Shown here: one piece after another, positions 1-8,102 of the stretch | Layout: each line of letters opens with the position of its first letter | Position numbering within the stretch: the stretch's first letter is position 1 | NCBI GenBank assembly: GCA_902622245.1 | Contig: CACNPC010000009.1 | Span: 1-35,970, forward strand | Length of the DNA: 35,970 nucleotides | From: an uncultured Pelagibacteraceae bacterium | GTDB lineage: Bacteria > Pseudomonadota > Alphaproteobacteria > Pelagibacterales > Pelagibacteraceae | Direction: 5' to 3' | The notes under the pieces: model-generated | What the model was told of the DNA's origin: nothing | Database searches by the model: none | What the model saw: only the letters and a program-made list of their open reading frames with translations | Position numbers and translations under genes: made by a program

Positions 1-468
1 AGTTGTCTCTTCTGATAAACCTTTAACATCATTTAATAATTCTTTATAATCTTTGTGCATCAATGCTGTAAGATCGCCACCATCATCAAGTATCATATTT
101 GGTTTCCAGCCATCTTTTCCTTCAATAGTTTGCTTTACACACCACCAATATTCTTCTTCTGTTTCGCCTTTCCAAGCAAATACAGGAATGCCAGCTTTTG
201 CAACTGCTGCTGCTGCATGGTCTTGTGTCGAAAAAATATTACATGAGGACCATCTTACTTCGGCTCCTAACTCAACTAAAGTTTCTATTAAGACAGCTGT
301 TTGTATTGTCATGTGTAAACAACCAACTATCCGAGCTCCATTTAAAGGTTTTTTACCTTTATATTCTTCTCTAAGAGCCATTAATCCTGGCATTTCAGTT
401 TCAGCCAGTGAAATTTCTTTTCTTCCAAATTCCGCTTGGGATATATCTTTTACTTTAAAATCTTCCAT
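1..468 (-). CDS. ahcY: Adenosylhomocysteinase (S-adenosyl-L-homocysteine hydrolase), N-terminal part
   Basis: The enzyme reversibly hydrolyses S-adenosylhomocysteine to adenosine and homocysteine with bound NAD, removing the product of SAM-dependent methylation. The window holds the first 156 codons; the reading frame is open to base 1, so the C-terminal NAD-binding part lies outside. The start is an ATG complementary to 466-468. Family hallmarks are visible: a start resembling [10 protein letters not shown], then [45 protein letters not shown], and further on LDDGGDLT, which is typical of the substrate domain. It follows chvG on the same strand after a 44-base gap. It may be transcribed with chvI-chvG or from its own weak promoter in that gap. 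Identification is secure; only the length is unknown. Confidence 0.96.
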   Translation of the reverse strand, partial: MEDFKVKDISQAEFGRKEISLAETEMPGLMALREEYKGKKPLNGARIVGCLHMTIQTAVLIETLVELGAEVRWSSCNIFSTQDHAAAAVAKAGIPVFAWKGETEEEYWWCVKQTIEGKDGWKPNMILDDGGDLTALMHKDYKELLNDVKGLSEETT

Positions 469-477
469 AGAAAGAGG

Positions 478-505
478 CTTTTAACAATTTCACTTAATAT
501 ATCAA
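478..505 (-). promoter_or_regulatory. Possible sigma-70 promoter before ahcY
   Basis: On the minus strand a TTGATA box (complement of 500-505) is followed after 16 bases by TAAAAG (complement of 478-483). The same TAAAAG -10 form appears in the stronger metX promoter. The predicted start of transcription would leave only about 4 bases before the ahcY ATG, so the call is weak; read-through from chvG is an equal explanation. Confidence 0.25.
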
Positions 506-512
506 CAAAGAT

Positions 513-2045
513 TTATGCTTCTGGGAAAATTATTTCAATTCTTGCCCCTTTATCTTTATTATTAGATGCGTTGATTTCACCACCATGAATTTCAACTAAA
601 TTTTTGACAATATTTAATCCTAAACCCGAATGTTCTCCAAAGTTTTCAGGTCTATTACTATAAAATCTATTAAATATCTTATTTGTATCCTTTTCACTAA
701 ATCCAGATCCCTGATCAACGACAACTAATTTAATTTTGTCATTTTTATCTTTTGATATTTCAACGGTAATTTCTTGATTATTTTCACTAAAAGAAATTGA
801 GTTTTCTAATAAGTTTGCAATAATTTGTTCAATTCTATTTTCTATCCCTAAGATACTATAATTTTTAATTCCATTAGATTTCAATTTAATTCCAATCGAT
901 TTTTTTGTTTCATAGATACTGTTAAAATCGTCAACAACAGATTGGGCAATCTCTTTTAAATTTAATTTTTGCATTTTCTCAGAGGAAATTGCAGCCTCAT
1001 CTCTTAGCATTTGAGAGTAATCAGTTATTAATCTTTCAATTCTCTCTACGTCATGTGATACAATATTAATTAATTTGTTTCTTTGAGATTTATCATTTGT
1101 TTCAGAAATTATCTCAGAGGCACTTTTTAGAGATGCTAAAGGATTTCTGATTTCATGCAAAAGATCTGTTGAATAATTTTCTGCTGTAGTAATTCTTTTG
1201 TTTAACTCATTAGTCATTTCATCAAGAGAATTTGATAATTTTCCCAATTCGTCATTTCTTTTTTTTATATTTCCAATATTGGTCTTTTCCTTACTTTTGT
1301 TTTTTATAATATTTGTATATTGAACCAAATTTTTAATTGGTTTTAAGAAGTATCTATTTAATACATATGAAAAAATTAAAATTACTAATGCGACAAGCAA
1401 AGCAGTTCTGATTATAAAGTTTCTTCTTTCATCTATTGCAACCTTTATTTCATTGGCATTTTCAGTAATAGCTAAATAGCCTATTGTTTTTTTTTCACTG
1501 ACTACATTTTTAACAGTTACTAATAAAAATTGATCATAGTTTTCTTTAGAGTAAGTTAACGGTTTTCCATAATCTGATGAATATGAGTACCTTTTTAAAT
1601 CTTCAAATATTTCTTTACTTTCAAAGCTTTTATTACTCTCTTCCAAATTCTTATTTTGAGTACTTTGATTATTTAAGTCGCTCATTTCAATTATGTTTAG
1701 ACTTCTTGAGAAAGCATTTGGATCTAAGTCTAATGTGTCGGTATCTCCTAATAGATTAAATTCACTATCAAATATCTGTACTCTATCTATGCTTTGAAAT
1801 AAAAATTTAGTGGAAAACAGAAACTCTCTAATATCTTCAGATGAGAAATTTATTTTTAAACGATCAATATTTTCTGTTGTATTATCAATAATTTTTATGT
1901 GCGAGGCAGTTTTATTTTTAATGAGCGTAGGTTTTACTGTGTTAAGGTAAAATAATGTTAATACACCTATCACTAAAAAAACAATAAAGTTGATAACTAA
2001 GAATTTTTTTAAAATAGATTGATTATTAGATTTTGAAGTAGCCAT
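513..2045 (-). CDS. chvG: Sensor histidine kinase, ChvG/ExoS type
   Basis: Inner-membrane sensor kinase that phosphorylates its partner regulator ChvI. The 510-residue protein has an N-terminal membrane segment at about 15-35, a periplasmic region to about 210, a second membrane segment at about 211-230 and a HAMP linker at about 231-285. A HisKA domain follows with the phospho-accepting His298 in HEIRNPL. The HATPase domain shows the N box NLLENS (411-416), G1 DQGSGF (444-449), an F box near FNRFY and G2 GLGL (474-477). Its ATG overlaps the chvI stop codon by one base, so translation is coupled. In rhizobia ChvG/ChvI responds to acid and envelope conditions; the signal here cannot be read from the sequence. 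The exact subfamily name is inferred from the ChvI neighbour and the alphaproteobacterial setting. Confidence 0.88.
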   Translation of the reverse strand: MATSKSNNQSILKKFLVINFIVFLVIGVLTLFYLNTVKPTLIKNKTASHIKIIDNTTENIDRLKINFSSEDIREFLFSTKFLFQSIDRVQIFDSEFNLLGDTDTLDLDPNAFSRSLNIIEMSDLNNQSTQNKNLEESNKSFESKEIFEDLKRYSYSSDYGKPLTYSKENYDQFLLVTVKNVVSEKKTIGYLAITENANEIKVAIDERRNFIIRTALLVALVILIFSYVLNRYFLKPIKNLVQYTNIIKNKSKEKTNIGNIKKRNDELGKLSNSLDEMTNELNKRITTAENYSTDLLHEIRNPLASLKSASEIISETNDKSQRNKLINIVSHDVERIERLITDYSQMLRDEAAISSEKMQKLNLKEIAQSVVDDFNSIYETKKSIGIKLKSNGIKNYSILGIENRIEQIIANLLENSISFSENNQEITVEISKDKNDKIKLVVVDQGSGFSEKDTNKIFNRFYSNRPENFGEHSGLGLNIVKNLVEIHGGEINASNNKDKGARIEIIFPEA

Positions 2046-2743
2046 TATTTAACATTCCAACGATAACCACTACCATATCTGGTTTCTATCGCTGAAAAGT
2101 TATTATCTACTTTTTTAAACTTTTTTCTAATCCTTTTTACGTGACTATCTATTGTTCTATCTTCAATATCTGTATCTTCTCTGTAAGCAACATCCATTAA
2201 TTGAGATCTTTCTTTAATAATTCCAGGTCTTTTTGCTAGTTCCTTTACAATTAAGAATTCTGTTGTTGTTAATTTATCTGGTAATTGCTTGCCATCCCAT
2301 TCACACTCTAGCTGTGAAGGGTCAAGTTTTAATTTTCCATGTGAAATTATATTTCTATTATCCTCTAAATTATTATCTTTTTTTCTAAGTTGGACACGAA
2401 TTCTTTCAATAAGAACTTTAGTTGAAAAGCCACCTGATTTTTTTACAAAATCATCAGCCCCTAGTTTTAGTCCTAAGAGCTCATCCACCTCTTCATCTTT
2501 TGAAGTTAAAAAGATAACGGGCATAGATGTTTTTTTTCTCAATTTTTTTAACAATTCTTCTCCATCCATTCTTGGCATTTTAATATCTATAACTGCAAGG
2601 TCTGGGGGATTTCTTGACAAACCTATTAAGGCACTTTCTCCATCCAAATAAGTTTGAATATTAAAGCCCTCTTTCTCTAGAGCAATGCTTAAACTAGTTA
2701 ATATATTTCTATCGTCATCAACAAGGGCAATTGTTTGTTTCAT
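2045..2743 (-). CDS. chvI: OmpR-family response regulator, ChvI type
   Basis: DNA-binding response regulator, the partner of the histidine kinase encoded directly downstream. The receiver domain (about 1-120) has the acidic pocket DDD at 9-11, phospho-acceptor Asp53 in VIDIKMP and Thr80. The C-terminal winged helix (about 135-232) has the OmpR-type TTTEFLIVKELAKRPG segment, DRTIDSHVKRIRKK and a final GSGYRW. One oddity is that the usual Lys-Pro-Phe after the fifth receiver strand is replaced by Lys-Lys-Ser-Gly-Gly (101-105), so the switch loop lacks the conserved cis-proline. It begins 51 bases after the polA stop codon on the same strand, so it could have its own promoter or be read through from polA. 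Confidence 0.88.
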   Translation of the reverse strand: MKQTIALVDDDRNILTSLSIALEKEGFNIQTYLDGESALIGLSRNPPDLAVIDIKMPRMDGEELLKKLRKKTSMPVIFLTSKDEEVDELLGLKLGADDFVKKSGGFSTKVLIERIRVQLRKKDNNLEDNRNIISHGKLKLDPSQLECEWDGKQLPDKLTTTEFLIVKELAKRPGIIKERSQLMDVAYREDTDIEDRTIDSHVKRIRKKFKKVDNNFSAIETRYGSGYRWNVK

Positions 2744-2754
2744 GTTTAACTATA

Positions 2755-2783
2755 AAAATACTAAAATGTTTAAAATTGGGCAA
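2755..2783 (-). promoter_or_regulatory. Possible promoter of chvI-chvG
   Basis: On the minus strand TTGCCC (complement of 2778-2783) and TATTTT (complement of 2755-2760) are separated by exactly 17 bases. Each box matches consensus at four of six positions. The transcript would start only about 5 bases before the chvI ATG, so this is a weak call. Confidence 0.25.
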
Positions 2784-2794
2784 TTAAATGTTTA

Positions 2795-5560
2795 TTAATG
2801 AAGCTCTCCCCAGTTATCACCTATGTTTACATCTACCGATAATGGTATTGAAAATGAATGCAAATCACTATCTTTCACACTTGTCATAATATCTTTAATC
2901 TTTTTAGAAGCGGATTTAGTACCATTATCAATTACCTCAAAAATCAATTCATCGTGAATTTGAAGCAACATATTAAATTCATTTGTTTTTTTAGTATCAA
3001 GCTCATCATTGATTCTAATCATAGCAAGTCGCATTATTTCTGATGCAGATCCTTGGATGGGTGCGTTTATAGCTGCCCTTTCTTGAAAATTTCTAACATT
3101 AAAATTTTTGTCATTGATTCCTGGAATATGAGTTTTTCGACCAAAAATATTTCTTACATATCCACTTTTTCTACAAAATTTAATTGTGTTATTCATGTAT
3201 TCTTTAATTTCTGGAAATTTAATAAAATATGAATTTAGAAATTCTTCGGCTTCATTGTTTGATACACCAATTTGTTTGGCCAAACCATATTGAGATATTC
3301 CATAAATTATTCCAAAATTAATAGCTTTCGCTTTTCTCCTCATATCAGCATCAATTTTTTTTATATCTGCACCAAAAACCTGGCTAGCGGTTAATGAGTG
3401 AATATCCTCATTATTTTTAAAAGCTTTTTTTAGTTCTTTTACATCAGCTAGATCAGCCAAAATTCTCATTTCGATCTGATTATAGTCTGCCGATATAAGT
3501 TTTTTATTTTTTTCTGATATGAAGGCTTTACGAATATCTTTGCCCTCCTCGGTTTTAATAGGAATATTTTGTAAATTTGGATCACTAGATGCAAGTCTAC
3601 CTGTTGTAGTTGCTGCTAAGAGAAAAGATGTATGCACTCTTTTTGTATTGGGATTTAAATGCTCTGGCAAAGAATCTGAATATGTATTTTTCAATTTACT
3701 AGATTGCCTCCATTCTAAAACCAATTTAGGAAATTCATTCCCTTTGTAAGCTAAATCCTCTAGAACTGCTGCACCAGTTGCAAAACTCCCTTTTTTGGTC
3801 TTTTTTAGCGATGCAATTTTGAGGTCATTATACATTATTTCACCCAACTGTTTAGTCGATGCAATATTAAATTTTTTTTTTGAAATTTTAAAAATTTGTT
3901 TTTCTAAATCTTGAAGTTTTTTTTCAAACTTAACAGATAATTTTTTAAGAAAATTATTATCCAATTTTATGCCATTGATTTCCATTGATGCTAAAATTTT
4001 AATTAAAGGTTTTTCGAAAATTTCATAAATATTTAGTAATTTTTCTGATTTAAGTGATTTCAAAAATATTTTATATAAACGGTAAGTTATATCAGCATCT
4101 TCTGCCGCATAATCTTTTGCAATATTTAACTCTACTTGACTGAATTTAATTTCTTTTTTTCCAGATCCAACAAGATCTTTATATTTAATTGTTTTGTGAC
4201 CAAGATGAATATCTGAAAGGGTATCCATATTATGTCTATTTTTCCCAGCATCTAAAACGTATGACATCAACATTGTATCTTCCATGCTTTGAATATCTAT
4301 ATCCCTTTTACGAAATATTATGTAATCGAATTTAATATTTTGCCCAATTTTTTTTAAACTTTTATCCTCTAAATATGGTTTTAAAATTCTCAAAACATCT
4401 TTTTCATTTAGATTATTTTTATCAATATGACCTGTTGGAATGTAACAAGCTTTACCTATTTTGTTAGAAATTGATATACCAACTAAATTTGCCTGATGTG
4501 GGTCAAGAGAATCTGTTTCAGTATCAACAGAAAATTCACCAGCTTCTTCGGCTTCTTGCATCCAATCTTTTATTTCAGATAAATTTTTTATCAAAACATA
4601 TTTATCTTTTGATATTTTAGATGTTTCTTTTTTGACTTCTATTTCATCACTAAATTTGGATTGACCATACGTCGAAATTGCCGAACTCAATAACCTATTA
4701 AATTCCATCTCTCTCAAAAAATTGTATAACTTGTCTACGTCTACTTTTTTTAGAACAAAGTCAGTTAATTTGTCTTTCACCGGAACATCATTTTTTAATG
4801 TGACCAGTTTTTTACTTACCAGAGCCTTATCCTTGTTTTCTAAAAGTGTTTCTCTTCTTTTATTCTGTTTTATTTTATTTGCGTTTTTAAGAAGGTTTTC
4901 TAAATTTCCATATTCCTTAATTAATTCTGCTGCCGTTTTTACACCAATTCCTGGAACGCCAGGAACATTGTCTGTACTATCCCCTGCTAGTGATTGAACA
5001 TCAATTACTTTATCTGGACCAACCCCAAATTTATTTATTACATCGTCATTAGATATAAATTTATTCTTCATCGGATCATATATACGAACCTTTTTTTTGA
5101 AAAGTTGCATTAAATCTTTGTCAGATGATACAATTGTAACCTTTGCACCTTCGTCTAATATTTGCTCTACATAGGTGGCTATCAAATCATCAGCCTCGTA
5201 ATTTAACATTTCTATAGAGGGTAAATTGAATGCTAATACTGACTTTCTAATATAATCGAATTGTGGAATTAGATCATCGGGAGCATCAGACCTATTTCCT
5301 TTATAATCTGAATATATTTCGTTTCGAAAATTCTTTCTTGCAGAGTCAAAGATTACTGCAAAATGAGTTGGTTTTTCTAAATTTTCACTTGATTTAGAGT
5401 CCTCTAATAATTTAAACAGCATGTTACAAAATCCACTTACTGCTCCTACTGGCAAACCATCACTTTTTCGTGTTAATGGTGGCAATGCATAATAGGCTCT
5501 AAATATGTATCCGGACCCATCAATAAGATAGAAATGATCTGTTTTTTTAATTTTAACCAT
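2795..5560 (-). CDS. polA: DNA polymerase I with 5'-3' and 3'-5' exonuclease domains
   Basis: Repair and lagging-strand polymerase, 921 residues, the usual full length. The N-terminal 5' nuclease domain (about 1-300) shows LIDGSGYIFRAYYALPPLTR, the acidic EADD (122-125), SSDKDLMQL and GDSTDNVPGVPGIG. The proofreading domain (about 320-510) keeps its catalytic set: Asp346 and Glu348 in DTET, Asp412 in NIKFD, and Tyr484/Asp488 in YAAED. The polymerase domain has motif A (Asp692 in SADYNQIEMR), motif B (Arg742, Lys745, Phe749, Tyr753) and motif C (QIHDE, 867-871). All three activities therefore look intact. The gene stands alone on the minus strand with a strong promoter just upstream and bioY diverging from it. 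Confidence 0.97.
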   Translation of the reverse strand: MVKIKKTDHFYLIDGSGYIFRAYYALPPLTRKSDGLPVGAVSGFCNMLFKLLEDSKSSENLEKPTHFAVIFDSARKNFRNEIYSDYKGNRSDAPDDLIPQFDYIRKSVLAFNLPSIEMLNYEADDLIATYVEQILDEGAKVTIVSSDKDLMQLFKKKVRIYDPMKNKFISNDDVINKFGVGPDKVIDVQSLAGDSTDNVPGVPGIGVKTAAELIKEYGNLENLLKNANKIKQNKRRETLLENKDKALVSKKLVTLKNDVPVKDKLTDFVLKKVDVDKLYNFLREMEFNRLLSSAISTYGQSKFSDEIEVKKETSKISKDKYVLIKNLSEIKDWMQEAEEAGEFSVDTETDSLDPHQANLVGISISNKIGKACYIPTGHIDKNNLNEKDVLRILKPYLEDKSLKKIGQNIKFDYIIFRKRDIDIQSMEDTMLMSYVLDAGKNRHNMDTLSDIHLGHKTIKYKDLVGSGKKEIKFSQVELNIAKDYAAEDADITYRLYKIFLKSLKSEKLLNIYEIFEKPLIKILASMEINGIKLDNNFLKKLSVKFEKKLQDLEKQIFKISKKKFNIASTKQLGEIMYNDLKIASLKKTKKGSFATGAAVLEDLAYKGNEFPKLVLEWRQSSKLKNTYSDSLPEHLNPNTKRVHTSFLLAATTTGRLASSDPNLQNIPIKTEEGKDIRKAFISEKNKKLISADYNQIEMRILADLADVKELKKAFKNNEDIHSLTASQVFGADIKKIDADMRRKAKAINFGIIYGISQYGLAKQIGVSNNEAEEFLNSYFIKFPEIKEYMNNTIKFCRKSGYVRNIFGRKTHIPGINDKNFNVRNFQERAAINAPIQGSASEIMRLAMIRINDELDTKKTNEFNMLLQIHDELIFEVIDNGTKSASKKIKDIMTSVKDSDLHSFSIPLSVDVNIGDNWGELH

Positions 5561-5585
5561 AATTTAATTTATAATAAATTGACGT

Positions 5586-5614
5586 ATTATAGTAAGAATA
5601 AAACATCCTGTTAA
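5586..5614 (-). promoter_or_regulatory. Sigma-70 promoter of polA
   Basis: On the minus strand a perfect TATAAT (complement of 5586-5591) lies 17 bases after TTAACA (complement of 5609-5614, five of six matches). Transcription would start near 5579 and give a leader of about 20 bases before the polA ATG at 5560. The rest of the 100-base polA/bioY gap is AT-rich, and no equally good plus-strand promoter for bioY was found; a TAAAAT at 5640-5645 is the best -10 candidate. Confidence 0.65.
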
Positions 5615-5660
5615 TAAATATTAGTGGATTAAACTTTATTAAAATAGTAATTTAAAGCTA

Positions 5661-6212
5661 ATGGAATTAGTAAATTCAATTTCTAATAATAAAATAATTA
5701 AAATCATAATATTTGCATTAATAGGTTCTATTTTATTGACAATATCTGCAAAAATTAAAATACCTTTTTATCCAGTTCCTATGACTATGCAAACATTTAT
5801 AGTTTTGTTTTTGGGAATTTCCTTTGGATATAAGGTCGGGGTACTTTCGGTAGTTTTTTATTTGATAGAAGGAATTATGGGATTACCGGTATTTTCTAAC
5901 TCACCGGAGAAAGGGATAGGATTAGCTTATTTTGTTGGTCCCACAATGGGATATTTAATTGGTTTTATATTTGCATGTGTGATAGCAGGCATATTTACAT
6001 ACGATAAAAACCATATATTAAATTTTTTAAAAATTATAATTGCAACATCAGTAATATATATTTTGGGTATTTTGTGGCTTGGAAATTTAATCGGTTGGGA
6101 TAAACCAATATTAGAATTTGGTGTTTACCCATTTCTTTATGCTGAATTATTTAAAATATTATTACTAACAGCTTTAGTTAATAAAATTATTAAACTTAGA
6201 AAATATATTTAG
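5661..6212 (+). CDS. bioY: Biotin transporter BioY
   Basis: Substrate-binding membrane subunit of a biotin ECF-type transporter. The 183-residue protein is almost entirely hydrophobic, with about five to six membrane segments. It carries the BioY signatures KIPFYPVPMTMQTF (33-46), GLPVF (74-78) and GPTMGYLIGF (93-102). No bioM or bioN energizing subunit lies nearby. BioY proteins can work alone or borrow a shared ECF module, and the sequence does not say which applies. The gene stands alone and its end lies 2 bases from the end of convergent regA. Biotin scavenging fits a streamlined marine lifestyle; that last point is inference. Confidence 0.93.
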   Translation: MELVNSISNNKIIKIIIFALIGSILLTISAKIKIPFYPVPMTMQTFIVLFLGISFGYKVGVLSVVFYLIEGIMGLPVFSNSPEKGIGLAYFVGPTMGYLIGFIFACVIAGIFTYDKNHILNFLKIIIATSVIYILGILWLGNLIGWDKPILEFGVYPFLYAELFKILLLTALVNKIIKLRKYI

Positions 6213-6214
6213 AA

Positions 6215-6778
6215 TTACCTTGGAGATCTTTTTGATAGAATTCTTTGAAGTGTTCTTCGATGCATTTTAAGTCTTCTTGCAGTCTCAGATACATTTCTGT
6301 TGCATAATTCAAAAACTCTGTGAATATGTTCCCATTTAACTCTATCAGCGGACATTGGATTTTCTGGTGGAGCAGCTTTTTTATTTGGATCAGCTAAAAG
6401 TGCTTTTTCTACGTCATCTGCATCTGCTGGCTTAGCTAAATAGTCTATTGCACCTTCTTTAATGGCTGCTACTGCAGTTGGTATATTTCCATAACCAGTA
6501 AGCATCACTATTCTGCTCTCTGAGTTATTTTTTTGGATTTCTTTTACAACTTCTAGTCCGTTTCCATCGTTTAGTCTCAAGTCAACAACTGCAAAAGCAG
6601 GTTTTTTTGATTTCACAGACTCTATTCCAATTTTTACACCCTCTGCTTGTGAAACAGAAAAGCCCTTTTTTTCCATTGCTCGAGCTAGTCTTTCTCTAAA
6701 AGGGTTATCATCATCTACAATAAGTAGAGATTTATCCTCAAATTCTGTTATTTTTTTTAATACTTCTGTTTCTGGCAT
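6215..6778 (-). CDS. regA: Redox response regulator RegA/ActR/PrrA
   Basis: Global regulator of redox and energy genes in alphaproteobacteria, normally phosphorylated by the RegB (ActS/PrrB) kinase. The 187-residue protein has a receiver domain (about 16-130) with acidic pocket residues at 22-24, phospho-acceptor Asp66 in VVDLRL, Thr94 and Lys116 in AKP. A short proline-containing linker, PPENPMSADRVKWEHI (137-152), leads to the Fis-type helix-turn-helix, whose SETARRLKMHRRTLQRIL is the near-invariant RegA recognition motif. No regB gene is in the window, so the kinase must be encoded elsewhere or by another sensor. It diverges from the polyamine operon across a 145-base gap. Confidence 0.93.
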   Translation of the reverse strand: MPETEVLKKITEFEDKSLLIVDDDNPFRERLARAMEKKGFSVSQAEGVKIGIESVKSKKPAFAVVDLRLNDGNGLEVVKEIQKNNSESRIVMLTGYGNIPTAVAAIKEGAIDYLAKPADADDVEKALLADPNKKAAPPENPMSADRVKWEHIHRVFELCNRNVSETARRLKMHRRTLQRILSKRSPR

Positions 6779-6840
6779 GTGCCTTATATGGAAACATTCT
6801 AAATTATTTCAAGGGTACATTTTTACTTTACATTGGCTCA

Positions 6841-6870
6841 TTTTCAGCATAAATGCTCGTTTTATATAAA
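6841..6870 (+). promoter_or_regulatory. Likely promoter of the polyamine operon with an embedded palindrome
   Basis: TTTTCA (6841-6846) and TATAAA (6865-6870) lie 18 bases apart. The 12-base palindrome AGCATAAATGCT (6846-6857) sits between them. A repressor or activator bound to it would contact RNA polymerase directly. No regulator can be named from the sequence; RegA, encoded divergently, is one candidate by position only. Transcription would begin near 6877. Confidence 0.4.
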
Positions 6871-6873
6871 CTT

Positions 6874-6898
6874 GCATAGCAGTTATGCCGGTTTTTTT
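6874..6898 (+). promoter_or_regulatory. Short hairpin and U-run in the leader of the polyamine operon
   Basis: GCATA (6874-6878) can pair with TATGC (6884-6888) around a 5-base loop. CCGG and a run of T follow, ending before 6900. The layout resembles a small intrinsic terminator or attenuator, but the stem has only five pairs and probably lies at the very 5' end of the transcript. A good ribosome-binding site GGAG (6914-6917) follows, six bases before the ATG at 6924. Confidence 0.25.
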
Positions 6899-6923
6899 TG
6901 TTAAATTTTTTTTGGAGCTTTAA

Positions 6924-8102
6924 ATGCAAAAATTTAAATCAGTTGACAAATTAGTTGACCAACTGAAACCAACAGAACCTGTTTATTGTATTAGAAGAGA
7001 TTCTATAAACATAGCTTCTAAATTTTTTCAGAATAAATTTCCTGGTAAAATCCTATATGCAGTTAAAACTAACCCACATCCATTAGTGTTAAAAACTATC
7101 GTGGAAAGCGGAATTAATGATTTTGATATCGCTTCAATTAAAGAAGTTGAGGCAATTAGAAGTGTTAGCCCAGATGCAAAATGCTCCTACATGCATACTG
7201 TAAAAAGCAAGGAAAGTATAAACGAAGCATATTTCAAATATAATATTAAGACTTTTTCAATAGATACAAAAGATGAATTAATAAAGATTCTTAATAGTAC
7301 TAATCAAGCTAAGGATTTGGAGTTATTTGTAAGAGTTGCAGTTTCTAATGAACACGCAGAAATAGATTTATCTAAAAAATTTGGCGCACAAACTTCTGAA
7401 GCAATAGGGCTTTATAGATTAACAAAACAGTATGCAAAAAAAATAGGATTAAGTTTTCATGTGGGTTCGCAATGTATGCATCCAATATCCTATTCAAAAG
7501 GGATTAATGAAATTAAATATATAATAAAAAAAACAAAAATAGTTCCAGATGTTATAAATATAGGTGGAGGGTTTCCAACAATCTATCCTGACTTAGTTCC
7601 TAAATCATTAGACTCTTATTTTGAGGAAATAAAAAATTCATTAAATAAATTAAAATTAGAAAAAAAACCAGAAATTATATGTGAGCCAGGTCGAGCAATT
7701 GTTGCAGAAAGTGGTTCGACAATTGTGAGAGTAAACTTAAGAAAAAAACAAAAGCTATATATTAATGATGGAACATACGGAACTTTATTTGATGCAGGTG
7801 TGCCTAATATAGTTTATCCATCAAGGATAATTACAAGTGGAAGAATTATATCAAAAAAATTGACTTCATTTGATTTTTATGGACCAACATGTGATAGCAT
7901 GGATTATATGAAGGGACCTTTTATTCTACCTAATAATATTAAAGAAGGTGATTACATTGAATTAGGTCAATTAGGAGCATACGGATTGACATTTCGAACT
8001 CAATTTAATGGATATTATTCTGATAGTATTTACGAAGTTTGTGATGATCCAATAATGACGATGTATGACAAAGAGACAAATAAAGAGTTTCTTGTTGCAT
8101 AA
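6924..8102 (+). CDS. Ornithine/lysine decarboxylase, alanine-racemase-fold (type III) PLP enzyme
   Basis: PLP-dependent decarboxylase that makes putrescine from ornithine, or cadaverine from lysine. The 392 residues fit the eukaryotic-like ornithine decarboxylase family. The PLP lysine is Lys48 in YAVKTNPHP. Also visible are HVGSQ (179-183), the glycine loop IGGGFP (213-218), the phosphate-binding EPGRAIV (254-260), the catalytic cysteine and aspartate in GPTCDSMD (Cys323, Asp324) and GAYG (351-354). A clear GGAG ribosome-binding site supports the start. Its stop overlaps the next ATG by one base. The ornithine-versus-lysine preference cannot be fixed by eye; the putrescine-related neighbours favour ornithine. 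It is the first gene of a four-gene polyamine operon. Confidence 0.9.
   Translation: MQKFKSVDKLVDQLKPTEPVYCIRRDSINIASKFFQNKFPGKILYAVKTNPHPLVLKTIVESGINDFDIASIKEVEAIRSVSPDAKCSYMHTVKSKESINEAYFKYNIKTFSIDTKDELIKILNSTNQAKDLELFVRVAVSNEHAEIDLSKKFGAQTSEAIGLYRLTKQYAKKIGLSFHVGSQCMHPISYSKGINEIKYIIKKTKIVPDVINIGGGFPTIYPDLVPKSLDSYFEEIKNSLNKLKLEKKPEIICEPGRAIVAESGSTIVRVNLRKKQKLYINDGTYGTLFDAGVPNIVYPSRIITSGRIISKKLTSFDFYGPTCDSMDYMKGPFILPNNIKEGDYIELGQLGAYGLTFRTQFNGYYSDSIYEVCDDPIMTMYDKETNKEFLVA

Noticed and set aside
53..484. Plus-strand open frame of 143 codons at the left edge
   Set aside because: It is the antisense shadow of ahcY, whose minus-strand frame shows clear family motifs.
3900..4600. Loss of proofreading in DNA polymerase I
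   Set aside because: Considered because many bacterial PolA proteins have a dead domain, but Asp346, Glu348, Asp412 and Asp488 are all present.
6779..6923. speF-type structured RNA before the decarboxylase gene
   Set aside because: The gap is only 145 bases and shows just two very short inverted repeats; no larger conserved fold could be recognised by eye.
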